Positions 54,607 to 62,137 of a stretch of 64,000 bases of DNA are shown here, piece after piece. The notes beneath the pieces were generated by a model that saw nothing but the letters and a program-made list of their open reading frames with translations, ran no database searches and was not told the DNA's origin. Each line of letters starts with the position of its first letter. Positions within the stretch are counted from its first letter, which is position 1. A program made the position numbers and the translations under genes. This DNA is from Flavobacterium palustre (GTDB lineage Bacteria; Bacteroidota; Bacteroidia; Flavobacteriales; Flavobacteriaceae): NCBI RefSeq assembly GCF_014639535.1, contig NZ_BMGA01000001.1, forward strand, positions 620,001 to 684,000, read 5' to 3'.

Positions 54607-55647
54607 TTATAAATCGACTACTCTTTTTTCCTTATTACTCTGGATGGCAGCTTCAATAATTTGCATCACTTTTGCGCCATCTTCAGCGGTTACAGGCTCG
54701 GCTGTATCATTAACAATCGAATTGTAAACCCCATCAAAAAAGTCGTAGTAATTCCCTTTAAGCGTAGGTATTTTTCCGTGCATGATTCTGCCGTCAATTT
54801 CAGTGTGTAAAAAACCTTCTTTGTCCAACGGTTCTGTTCCCCAGGAATCCAAATTTGGTTTTTTCATTACTTTCAAATCGTCTTCCTGAACATCACCACG
54901 CGGTTTTAAGAACGAACCTTTTTTACCGTGAATCACATAAGCAGGATTCGGTTCGCGCACAAAGAAACTCGCTTTCAGGCGAACTCTCAAATCATCATAA
55001 TACAATAATAAATCTACCCAATCATCTACTACCGAGTTTTCACGGGTAGTTCTGATATCAGCGAAAACAGCTTTTGGAAAACCAAACAAATACAAAGCCT
55101 GATCAATTAAATGCGGACCCAAATCTTTCAAAATTCCGGAACCTGAATTCACGGTTTCCTTATGTGCTTTAGGACTCAAAAGCGGATTGTAACGGTCAAA
55201 ATGGAATTCGGCTTCCACAATTTCGCCCAGAGCCCCATCTAATAAAATTTGGCGTACCATTTTCAAATCACTGTCCCATCTTCTGTTTTGGAAAACAGCT
55301 AACTTTAATCCTTTTTCTTTAGCTAAAGCATCCAATTCCTGCGCTTCGGCTACAGTTGTCGTAAAAGCTTTTTCGACAATCGCGTGTTTTCCTGCTTCAA
55401 GGACTTTTTTTGCATATTCAAAATGAGTATCAATTGGCGTATTTACCACTACCAAATCCGCATCTGAAGCTAATATTTCGTCAATAGACGCATAGCTTTT
55501 TACCTCAGGATAATCTTCCTGAATTAATTTTTTACTTCTTTCCCAGGAACCTAATAATTCAAAACCCGGATGCAATTCTAAAAAAGGTGCCTGAAACACT
55601 TTCCCCGACATCCCATAAGAAAGTAAGGCTGCTTTTATTTTTTTCAT
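54607..55647 (-). CDS. Gfo/Idh/MocA family oxidoreductase
   Basis: A 346-residue NAD(P)-dependent dehydrogenase. The N-terminal Rossmann fold carries the variant motif SYGMSGKVFQAP, and the EKAFTT block follows DLVVVNTPIDTHFEYAKKVLEAGKHAIVEK, the Gfo/Idh/MocA hallmark. The C-terminal domain includes the catalytic-region residues DLGPHLIDQALYLFG. It probably oxidises or reduces a sugar or inositol derivative. The substrate is not evident. Confidence 0.9.
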   Translation of the reverse strand: MKKIKAALLSYGMSGKVFQAPFLELHPGFELLGSWERSKKLIQEDYPEVKSYASIDEILASDADLVVVNTPIDTHFEYAKKVLEAGKHAIVEKAFTTTVAEAQELDALAKEKGLKLAVFQNRRWDSDLKMVRQILLDGALGEIVEAEFHFDRYNPLLSPKAHKETVNSGSGILKDLGPHLIDQALYLFGFPKAVFADIRTTRENSVVDDWVDLLLYYDDLRVRLKASFFVREPNPAYVIHGKKGSFLKPRGDVQEDDLKVMKKPNLDSWGTEPLDKEGFLHTEIDGRIMHGKIPTLKGNYYDFFDGVYNSIVNDTAEPVTAEDGAKVMQIIEAAIQSNKEKRVVDL

Positions 55648-55684
55648 AGTTTTTTATTTGTAAAACATTAAAAATTATTTTTTC

Positions 55685-55744
55685 ACCATTAAGCGATTAA
55701 GAAAAATTAAGCTTAAGTCTTAAAAAACTTAATGTCTTAATGGT
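55685..55744. repeat. Inverted repeat between the Gfo/Idh/MocA and OYE genes
   Basis: Arms ACCATTAAGCGATTAAG (55685-55701) and its near-complement (55728-55744) pair except for two bases. The word ATTAAG is written twice per arm. The centre holds TTAAGCTTAA. It is akin to the block at 45008-45073. Confidence 0.6.
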
Positions 55745-55757
55745 TTCAATTATTAAA

Positions 55758-56831
55758 TTATTCTTGTTTCGCTCTTTCATATTGTGGAGGCCAAACCACA
55801 TCATCTCCTAATGCTCTCGCAAAATCCAATCCCAAATTAGGATTTCGCAACGATTCCCGGGCAAATAAAACCAAATCAGCTTTTTCGCTTTGCAAAATTG
55901 CCTCTGCCTGAATTGCTTCAGTTATCAAACCAACGGCTCCGGTTAAAATCCCTGTTTCTTTTTTAATTTTTTCAGCAAAAGAAACCTGATAGCCCGGCTC
56001 CAACGGAATTTTTTGGTGCGAAACCAAACCTCCCGAAGAAACATCGATTAAATCCACTCCTTTTTCTTTTAAAATTTCAGAAAATTGAATGGATTCTTCG
56101 ATATTCCAGCCTCCTTCTGCCCAATCGGTAGCTGAGATTCGAACAAATAAAGGCAAATCAACAGGCCATTCGGATTGTACTGCTTCGAGAACTTCCATTG
56201 TAAAACGGATTCGGTTTTCAAAACTACCACCGTATTCATCGGTTCTGCTATTCGATAAAGGCGATAAAAACTGATGATTCAAATAACCATGAGCGGCATG
56301 AATTTCCAATACTTCATAACCCGCCTCGACAGCTCTTTTGGTTGCCGATTTAAAATCGGAAATTAGTTTTTGGATTCCGTTTTTGTCCAAAGCTTCCGGA
56401 AGAAAAGCTTCGGTATCATGGTAAGGAATCGCAGATGGAGCTATAGTTTGCCAACCACCTTCTGAAGACTGGAGTTTTTTATTGCCTTTCCAGGGCGACG
56501 AAACACTGGCTTTTCGTCCGGCATGCGCTAATTGAATGCCCGGAACAGCATTTTGACTTTTGATAAAAGCGGTAATGGCTTTCAATTTTTCTATATGTTC
56601 GTCCTTCCAAATTCCTAAATCTTCAGGTGAAATCCGTCCTTCGGGAGCAACAGCCGTTGCTTCCTGAATAACTAACCCCGCTCCGCCGCTGGCTCGGCTG
56701 CCTAAATGCACCAAATGCCAATCGTTAGCAAAACCATCAATTGATGAATATTGGCACATTGGAGAAATCACAACTCTGTTTTTTAGCGTAATACTTTTTA
56801 TCGACAGTGGAGAAAATAATAAAGATGCCAT
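55758..56831 (-). CDS. namA: Old-yellow-enzyme-type NADH:flavin oxidoreductase
   Basis: A 357-residue FMN-dependent TIM-barrel enzyme of the YqjM/NamA group. The start block (LKNRVVISPMCQYSSIDGFANDWHLVHLGSRASGG) and the AHAGRKAS loop with substrate-binding histidines match YqjM. The C-terminal YERAKQ also fits. It would reduce activated C=C bonds of enones or nitro compounds and may respond to oxidative stress. The gene name is assigned from the family. Confidence 0.87.
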   Translation of the reverse strand: MASLLFSPLSIKSITLKNRVVISPMCQYSSIDGFANDWHLVHLGSRASGGAGLVIQEATAVAPEGRISPEDLGIWKDEHIEKLKAITAFIKSQNAVPGIQLAHAGRKASVSSPWKGNKKLQSSEGGWQTIAPSAIPYHDTEAFLPEALDKNGIQKLISDFKSATKRAVEAGYEVLEIHAAHGYLNHQFLSPLSNSRTDEYGGSFENRIRFTMEVLEAVQSEWPVDLPLFVRISATDWAEGGWNIEESIQFSEILKEKGVDLIDVSSGGLVSHQKIPLEPGYQVSFAEKIKKETGILTGAVGLITEAIQAEAILQSEKADLVLFARESLRNPNLGLDFARALGDDVVWPPQYERAKQE

Positions 56832-56983
56832 ACTATTTATTTTTAGAGAAACGTAAAGTTACGCTTCGCAAAGCAAAATGAAAATTATTAACAAACATTT
56901 ATTACCCAAGCTAATTTTAAATTTTTGCCACTAAAACAGAAAATGTTACTTTAGCCGAATATATTAAGAACCGAAATTAAAAA

Positions 56984-58327
56984 ATGGAAATAATTATCAA
57001 GCTTTCTCAATTTTTATTGAGTTTATCATTATTAATTATATTACACGAGTTAGGACATTTTATTCCTGCTAAATTATTTAAAACCAGAGTCGAAAAATTC
57101 TATTTGTTTTTTGACGTAAAATATTCGCTGCTAAAAAAGAAAATTGGCGAAACCGAGTACGGAATTGGATGGTTACCACTGGGTGGTTACGTGAAAATTT
57201 CGGGAATGATTGACGAAAGCATGGACAAAGAGCAAATGGCTTTGCCTCCACAGCCTTGGGAATTTCGTTCTAAACCGGCCTGGCAACGTTTGATTATTAT
57301 GTTGGGCGGAGTTACAGTAAACTTTATTCTGGCTTTTATCATTTACATCGGGATGGCATTTGCTTATGGCGATACTTATATTGCGAATGCTGATTTAAAA
57401 GACGGACTTTTAATTGAAAACCCTGCCATGATTAAAGCCGGTTTTAAAACGGGAGATAAAATTCTGGCTGTAGATGGAAGTGAAATTGCAAAATTTGACA
57501 ATGATATCAACATGAAAATCATAATGGGTAAAGAAGTTCTGATTGAAAGAAACGGAGTTCAACAAACGATAACAATGCCTAATGATATTGTTGACCAATT
57601 ATCTAGACATGAAAAAAGTCCTATTGTTTCTATCCGTATGCCACTTGTAATTGGTGCTGTCACCGAAGAATCTAAAAACACCGCTTTAGAACCTAAAGAC
57701 ATTGTACTTTCATTGAATGGTCAAAAAACAAAATACTTTGATGAGGCCAAAACTATTTTAGAGAGCAACAAAGGAAAAACAATTCCAGCTGTTGTTTTGC
57801 GTGACCAAAAAGAAACACAAGTTCAGGTTATAGTGAACAAGGAAGGAAAACTAGGTGTTAAAACAGCACGCTTAGGAATCGACTCTCTGGAAAAGCTAGG
57901 CTATTACAAAGTAAGTGTTCAAAACTATGGTTTCTTTGAATCTATTCCTGTAGGAATTGAAAAAGGGAAAAATCAATTAATTGGTTATGGGAAACAATTG
58001 AAAATGATTTTTAATCCTGACACCGGAGCATACAAGCAAGTAGGTGGATTTGCTGCTATTTATAATATTTTCCCAAATACCTGGAGCTGGGAAGTATTCT
58101 GGACTATTACCGCTTTACTATCAATTATGCTTGGAGTAATGAACTTATTGCCTATTCCTGCCTTAGACGGGGGTCATGTGATGTTCTTATTGTACGAAAT
58201 GATTTCAGGCAAAAAACCAAGTGACAAATTCCTTGAAAATGCTCAAATGGTTGGTTTCGTTTTACTTATCACCCTGTTGCTATTTGCTAACGGAAACGAT
58301 ATTTACAAGGCGGTTGTCGGCAAGTAA
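56984..58327 (+). CDS. rseP: Site-2 protease RseP
   Basis: A 447-residue membrane zinc metalloprotease. The zinc motif HELGH is at 21-25 within the first helix, and the third ligand Asp is in NLLPIPALDGGH near residue 390. A PDZ domain (about 130-210) and a second PDZ-like segment lie between. It cleaves anti-sigma factors within the membrane to control the envelope stress response. Confidence 0.95.
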   Translation: MEIIIKLSQFLLSLSLLIILHELGHFIPAKLFKTRVEKFYLFFDVKYSLLKKKIGETEYGIGWLPLGGYVKISGMIDESMDKEQMALPPQPWEFRSKPAWQRLIIMLGGVTVNFILAFIIYIGMAFAYGDTYIANADLKDGLLIENPAMIKAGFKTGDKILAVDGSEIAKFDNDINMKIIMGKEVLIERNGVQQTITMPNDIVDQLSRHEKSPIVSIRMPLVIGAVTEESKNTALEPKDIVLSLNGQKTKYFDEAKTILESNKGKTIPAVVLRDQKETQVQVIVNKEGKLGVKTARLGIDSLEKLGYYKVSVQNYGFFESIPVGIEKGKNQLIGYGKQLKMIFNPDTGAYKQVGGFAAIYNIFPNTWSWEVFWTITALLSIMLGVMNLLPIPALDGGHVMFLLYEMISGKKPSDKFLENAQMVGFVLLITLLLFANGNDIYKAVVGK

Positions 58328-58355
58328 AAAAAATGGAAAAAATTTCGTTTTTTGT

Positions 58356-58385
58356 TTGTCACATTCAAAAAACGTCTTATATTTG
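58356..58385 (+). promoter_or_regulatory. Promoter of tRNA-Asn copy 1
   Basis: TTG (58356-58358), 19 bases, then TATATTTG (58378-58385): an exact match to the Bacteroidota sigma promoter. The same elements with the same spacing stand before the second copy. Confidence 0.85.
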
Positions 58386-58461
58386 CATCCGCTAAGAACA
58401 AACTTTCACAGCTGAAATTTAGCAAACAAACACGTTCCTTACGCATATTAAATATACAGTT

Positions 58462-58535
58462 TCCTCCTTAGCTCAGTTGGTTAGAGCATCTGACTGTTAA
58501 TCAGAGGGTCCTTGGTTCGAGCCCAAGAGGGGGAG
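58462..58535 (+). tRNA. tRNA-Asn (anticodon GTT), copy 1
   Basis: A full cloverleaf is visible. The acceptor stem pairs TCCTCCT with AGGGGGA, the D-arm is GCTCAGTTGGTTAGAGC, the anticodon stem encloses loop CTGTTAA with anticodon GTT (58496-58498), and the T-arm is CTTGGTTCGAGCCCAAG. The discriminator is G58535 and the CCA end is not encoded. A long leader (58386-58461) precedes it and a terminator follows. The mature part is identical to the copy at 59215. Confidence 0.96.
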
Positions 58536-58545
58536 CTTTTTTTAG

Positions 58546-58577
58546 AAAGCCATTCAAGAAATTGAGTGGCTTTTTTT
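58546..58577 (+). terminator. Terminator of tRNA-Asn copy 1
   Basis: A 12-bp stem (58546-58557 with 58562-58573, one G-U) with a GAAA tetraloop is followed by a T-run. It separates the tRNA from the nuclease gene. Confidence 0.88.
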
Positions 58578-58602
58578 GTTTAAACTTATTGACGAGAATC
58601 GT

Positions 58603-58887
58603 ATGCACTTTGTTTACATTATTTATTCTTCAGATAAAGATACTTTCTACATAGGTGAAACTTCAGATACTGAACTTCGATTGCAATGGCACAACTCTGG
58701 TATATTTGAAAACTCATACACTAAAATAGCCAATGACTGGGTATTATTTCATATTATTGAATGTACCGATATTTTTCAAGCAAGAAAAATAGAGCGACAC
58801 ATAAAAGACATGAAAAGCAAAACATACATTTCTAATCTCAAAAAATATCCTGAAATTTCCGAAAAACTACTACTTAAATATCGTTAA
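58603..58887 (+). CDS. Small GIY-YIG nuclease
   Basis: A 94-residue protein from the ATG at 58603; a TTG upstream would give a longer, less typical start. The catalytic core is VYIIYS (first Tyr), FYIGET (second Tyr), an Arg in ELRLQWHNSG and a Glu in QARKIERHIK. It is the minimal UvrC/homing-endonuclease-like fold without DNA-binding extensions. Its TAA stop (58885-58887) lies within the GTTAA of a tRNA-Asn 3' half that follows in the same orientation. Its expression signals are not obvious. Confidence 0.88.
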   Translation: MHFVYIIYSSDKDTFYIGETSDTELRLQWHNSGIFENSYTKIANDWVLFHIIECTDIFQARKIERHIKDMKSKTYISNLKKYPEISEKLLLKYR

Positions 58888-58937
58888 TCAGAGAGTCCTT
58901 GTTCCGATAGCTATCGGAACGAGCCCAAAAGGGGGAG
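58883..58937 (+). pseudogene. Decayed 3' half of tRNA-Asn
   Basis: Starting at the anticodon GTTAATCAGAG, the sequence matches tRNA-Asn to the acceptor end (GGGGGAG) with point changes (GAGGG to GAGAG, AAGAGG to AAAAGG). A 20-bp perfect palindrome, GTTCCGATAGCTATCGGAAC (58901-58920), replaces the T-loop region. It lacks a 5' half, so it cannot be a tRNA. It overlaps the stop codon of the GIY-YIG gene. Confidence 0.8.
58901..58920. repeat. Perfect 20-bp palindrome in the tRNA remnant
   Basis: GTTCCGATAGCTATCGGAAC is an exact palindrome inserted in the T-arm of the tRNA remnant. Palindromes of the CGATAGCTATCG type are frequent REP-like elements in Flavobacterium. Confidence 0.7.
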
Positions 58938-58948
58938 CTTTTTTAAAG

Positions 58949-58982
58949 AAATCCAGTTTATTCATTTAGACTGGATTTTTTG
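58949..58982 (+). terminator. Terminator-like hairpin after the tRNA remnant
   Basis: A 9-bp stem (58949-58957 with 58970-58978) followed by a T-run, in the position of the terminator behind tRNA copy 1. Confidence 0.65.
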
Positions 58983-59000
58983 TTTTAGACATATTCCGAA

Positions 59001-59030
59001 CCAGGTTCGAGTCCGCCGCGGCGGAGAAGC
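59001..59030 (+). pseudogene. Third tRNA T-arm-like fragment with a palindrome
   Basis: CCAGGTTCGAGTCC (59001-59014) has the T-arm look, but the expected acceptor half is replaced by the 14-bp perfect palindrome TCCGCCGCGGCGGA (59012-59025), followed by GAAGC and a T-run as after tRNA copy 1. It may be another decayed tRNA 3' end, less certain than the copy at 58883. Confidence 0.4.
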
Positions 59031-59041
59031 TTTTTTTTTAG

Positions 59042-59074
59042 AAAAGACTATCAGCAATGATGGTCTTTTTTTTT
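59042..59074 (+). terminator. Terminator-like hairpin
   Basis: An 11-bp stem (59042-59052 with 59059-59069, one wobble) then a long T-run. It follows the third tRNA-like fragment. Confidence 0.7.
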
Positions 59075-59119
59075 GCGCTAAACTTTCTGAATTCTATTAG
59101 CAATTAACAACTCTTTTGT

Positions 59120-59149
59120 TTGCCACATTCAAAAAACATCTTATATTTG
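59120..59149 (+). promoter_or_regulatory. Promoter of tRNA-Asn copy 2
   Basis: TTG (59120-59122), 19 bases, then TATATTTG (59142-59149). It matches the promoter of copy 1 almost base for base. Confidence 0.85.
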
Positions 59150-59214
59150 CAACCGCTAAGAGTTAATTGCTCTGGCAAACAAATACGTTCCTTACGCATA
59201 TTAAATATACAGTT

Positions 59215-59288
59215 TCCTCCTTAGCTCAGTTGGTTAGAGCATCTGACTGTTAATCAGAGGGTCCTTGGTTCGAGCCCAAGAGGGGGAG
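59215..59288 (+). tRNA. tRNA-Asn (anticodon GTT), copy 2
   Basis: The mature region is identical to the copy at 58462-58535, including acceptor stem, anticodon GTT and T-arm. The promoter, the part of the leader from GTTCCTTACGCATATT onward and a terminator are also shared, so whole transcription units were duplicated. No CCA is encoded. Confidence 0.96.
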
Positions 59289-59297
59289 CCATATTGG

Positions 59298-59329
59298 AAA
59301 AGCCATTCTTCAGAATGGCTTTTTTTGTT
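59298..59329 (+). terminator. Terminator of tRNA-Asn copy 2
   Basis: An 11-bp perfect stem (59298-59308 with 59313-59323), loop TTCA, and a T-run. Confidence 0.88.
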
Positions 59330-59637
59330 TCCATACTCTCCAAACTACCGCAAATACTGGACATGACGTCGATTACCTCATTACGGGAATTGGTTCGAAA
59401 ACCGTCATTTTCTATAATTAAATTTTCAGGGTAAATTATACTTCAGTCTTTTATTTTTTTTCATTCTTACTAAAATAGTCATTTTTTAAGATGTTTTTTT
59501 CGCTTATTATCATTGTGGCAAAAATCATGTATCATTTGCTGTCGATTTGAAAACATTAATTCCACTATTTACACCTATTAACGAAAATACTAATAGTAAA
59601 GGAAAACATAAGGAGTAGATTTATATTCTGTTCTAAT
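59330..59637. other. 308-base gap before the CE12 gene
   Basis: This stretch is AT-rich. A 24-codon frame without a start (59347-59421) reads DVDYLITGIGSK, which faintly resembles nucleosidases such as MTAN but is too short to call. No promoter, terminator or repeat is clear. Confidence 0.4.
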
Positions 59638-61317
59638 TTATTTGTTTTTAAAACTCATTCCGTCAATTGTAAAATTACTTATACTAATCGATTGATGTTT
59701 TATTGTTTGATTCGTCCATGGGTAAATTCGCACATATAAACTTTGTCCACTTTCAATTTTCTGATTCATTAAATAAGAATACTTTTTCATAGTGTCAGAA
59801 GTAATATTTGTTTCTTCTCCAACTACAATCTCATGACTGAAATCACTATCCGTTGAAGCTATAATTCTAAAATTAGATCCACCACCTATAAAAAAATCTA
59901 CGGATTTCGTTACTACTTTTGCATTTTCAGAAGTTTTAAATCCAAACTGAATATATCGGGAACGAACGAGGTCTATTTCATTATTTGGCCATTTTTCACT
60001 GGTCAAATTGAGGTGTTGGACTTTTGTAGTTTTAAAATTATCCGCTGCATTTTCTAAAACAGCATATTTTCCCAAACTTAATCCTTTCCAGTCTTGAACA
60101 AATCCCAGAATTGGACCGTCCACATTAGGCTTATTATTATTTGAGAGTGTATAAAATAACTTTATAGGCTTGTTGTCTGGCACAGCTAAAACATTCCCTG
60201 ACAACTCAATATATTGAACTTCACTGTTGGGTCCGTATAATTTTATACGATCTTTAAAATCTCCCGTTTGTCTGGGAATTATTCTGATATGCAGCTTAAA
60301 ATCGTTTAAAGAATCTTTATCAAGCAATAGTTCTTTAATTTTGGTAAAACCAATATCTTTTTTAGTGGAAACTTCAAAATCTCCAATCGCTTCAACATTT
60401 ATTTTCCCTTGTATCTTTTTATTTTTTGCTGCATAAATCAAGTCAAAAACACGATATGTTTCTGTTCCCAGATAAATGTCTTTCATGGAAATTACCGATG
60501 TATTTGTAATCAATCCTCCTTCTGGTTTCAGGTAGGTGGTAAGGAGATTATTTTTCCTTAATTCCTTTATAAAAAGTTTTGAAAAAAGTAAAGCGCCATT
60601 CGATCCAAAATGAGTTCCGTCATTAGGTAAAGAATAAATTTGTCGTGCAGCTTCTTTATCGCCAATTGAGTTAACTAACTCCTTGGTGGCACTCGTCATA
60701 TCAATTAAAGGACAGTTCAATTCTTTTGCCACCAAAGCCATATTAACAGAATAATTTAATGCGATGGTATCTTTGACATCAAATGAAGTATTAATATGTT
60801 CTGCATAATATTCGCCTAGATCATGCTTCCCTCTTCTGGTTAACATATGATCTTTTCCAAACATTTTACGTACTACAGGCGTACACAATACAGGGTAGGC
60901 TTTTAATGCTCGGACTTCATTGATATAAAGTCTGAGATAGTGGCGATAAGTTGTACTGGGAACTGTACCTATTTCCCCATCTAACCCGTTATGCTTTTCA
61001 TCATTATGACCAAATTGAATCAACACATAATCGCCTGGCATAATCGCTTTTTTTGCTCGTTCCCAGTAACCTCCATTGTAATAGGATTTTGTACTTGTAC
61101 CTGACTTTGCAGGATTAACCAGTACCAAATTCTCATTAAAAAAATTGGGTAACATCTGAACCCAACCCCTTTGATCTTTTACATTTGGATTTTGTTCCTC
61201 CATTGTTGAATCACCAATTGTATGCAGCCTGACAACTCTTTTTGATTCAATATCTTTATCCATTCCATACATCTGAAACATTAAGAAAAAAGAAACAATA
61301 ATTTTAATTCTATTCAT
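59638..61317 (-). CDS. SGNH hydrolase, rhamnogalacturonan acetylesterase-like (CE12)
   Basis: A 559-residue secreted protein (signal about 1-18). The SGNH blocks are visible: GDSTMEE (nucleophile Ser), block III GHNDEKH and block V DGTHFGSNG (Asp and His). The order fits CE12 pectin/rhamnogalacturonan acetylesterases. A C-terminal region (about 280-559) is beta-rich and of unknown type, perhaps a carbohydrate-binding part. It would remove acetyl groups from pectin and suits the other secreted genes upstream on this strand. Confidence 0.87.
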   Translation of the reverse strand: MNRIKIIVSFFLMFQMYGMDKDIESKRVVRLHTIGDSTMEEQNPNVKDQRGWVQMLPNFFNENLVLVNPAKSGTSTKSYYNGGYWERAKKAIMPGDYVLIQFGHNDEKHNGLDGEIGTVPSTTYRHYLRLYINEVRALKAYPVLCTPVVRKMFGKDHMLTRRGKHDLGEYYAEHINTSFDVKDTIALNYSVNMALVAKELNCPLIDMTSATKELVNSIGDKEAARQIYSLPNDGTHFGSNGALLFSKLFIKELRKNNLLTTYLKPEGGLITNTSVISMKDIYLGTETYRVFDLIYAAKNKKIQGKINVEAIGDFEVSTKKDIGFTKIKELLLDKDSLNDFKLHIRIIPRQTGDFKDRIKLYGPNSEVQYIELSGNVLAVPDNKPIKLFYTLSNNNKPNVDGPILGFVQDWKGLSLGKYAVLENAADNFKTTKVQHLNLTSEKWPNNEIDLVRSRYIQFGFKTSENAKVVTKSVDFFIGGGSNFRIIASTDSDFSHEIVVGEETNITSDTMKKYSYLMNQKIESGQSLYVRIYPWTNQTIKHQSISISNFTIDGMSFKNK

Positions 61318-61375
61318 TCGTTATTATTCTATTTTGTAATAAATATTAAACCAGATGACATACTGATTTTAGAAA

Positions 61376-61424
61376 AATATAAATATAAAGCTATTCGAAA
61401 AATTAATTCCAAATAGCTTTATAT
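61376..61424 (-). terminator. Intrinsic terminator of the FN3 lipoprotein gene
   Basis: On the minus strand a 13-bp perfect stem (61412-61424 with 61383-61395) is followed by a T-rich tract. It ends the 62138/61440 operon before the CE12 gene. Confidence 0.7.
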
Positions 61425-61439
61425 ACTTTTAAAAAGCAA

Positions 61440-62132
61440 TTAATTCTTAACAAATTGCCACACTTGTCCCTTTGATATTCCTCCTTTATTATCTTTAACA
61501 TCTACACTCCAATAAAAAGTACCTGAAGCATTTAAACTTTGAGTATAGGTTTTTAAGCTTTGACCGGAAGAAACTTTTGCTGTAGGCGGATTTGTCGTTC
61601 CAAAATATACATCATAAGTCAGCACGTCATTCGCGTCTACATCAGAAGCAATCCATTCTAACACAACCGAATTATCACTTACAACGGACGACAATTCAGG
61701 TTTGACAAGAGACGGGGCAAAAGGCAAATGATTGGTCAAAGCAGTACCCTCAGTATAAAATTGAAATACAGAAGAATAACTACCTGACAAGTTTTTAGAA
61801 TCTATTGCCTTTACCCTCCAGTAATAACGTACACCTTTTCCCAGTGAAATTGTTTTACCCGGAGTCGTACTGGAATTGGTATAATTAATTTGCGAAAACT
61901 GATTATCTTTTGCTATTTCAATTTGATAAGTAATGGCGTCTGAATCCGGATCAGATGCAGCATTCCATTGAAAAGCAACAGAATTATCAATACATAGTAA
62001 ATTATTTGCCGGAGCAATTAAAGTTGGAATTGAAGGGGCTTTATTTTTTTTAGTAACATCCGAACTATCATCTCCTCCTCCACAAGAAATAAGTAATAAT
62101 CCAATAAACAAGGTCAGTATATACTTTTTCAT
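61440..62132 (-). CDS. Lipoprotein with two FN3/Ig-like repeats
   Basis: A 230-residue lipoprotein (MKKYILTLFIGLLLISCGGGDD, acylated Cys17, followed by an Asp/Ser run resembling a lipoprotein export signal). Two fibronectin type III-like domains follow (about 35-130 and 137-228), each with the block VxFQW or VVLEW, ITYQIEIAKDN or LTYDVYFGTT, and YWRVKAID or YWSVDVKD. It probably binds surface glycan or protein. It starts 5 bases after the larger gene's stop, so the two form one operon. Confidence 0.82.
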   Translation of the reverse strand: MKKYILTLFIGLLLISCGGGDDSSDVTKKNKAPSIPTLIAPANNLLCIDNSVAFQWNAASDPDSDAITYQIEIAKDNQFSQINYTNSSTTPGKTISLGKGVRYYWRVKAIDSKNLSGSYSSVFQFYTEGTALTNHLPFAPSLVKPELSSVVSDNSVVLEWIASDVDANDVLTYDVYFGTTNPPTAKVSSGQSLKTYTQSLNASGTFYWSVDVKDNKGGISKGQVWQFVKN

Positions 62133-62137
62133 TTTTA

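Larger units (their letters stand above)
58496..58937 (+). mobile_element. Candidate mini-element inserted at a tRNA-Asn anticodon loop
   Basis: A direct repeat of the tRNA 3' half begins at GTTAATC in both tRNA copy 1 (58496) and the remnant (58883), 387 bases apart. Between them lie a terminator and one gene, a GIY-YIG nuclease. The layout fits an element that entered the anticodon loop and brought its own 3' half to restore the tRNA, leaving the old 3' half at its far end. No integrase or transposase is present. An alternative is segmental duplication of tRNA-Asn followed by decay. Confidence 0.45.

Noticed and set aside
58462-58937. Group I intron in tRNA-Asn
   Set aside because: The first tRNA is intact and no intron core (P, Q, R, S elements) is visible. 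The second copy is only a 3' half.
59347-59421. Start-less peptide with DVDYLITGIGSK resembling MTAN/futalosine hydrolases
   Set aside because: It is too short (24 codons), has no start, and the resemblance rests on a few residues.
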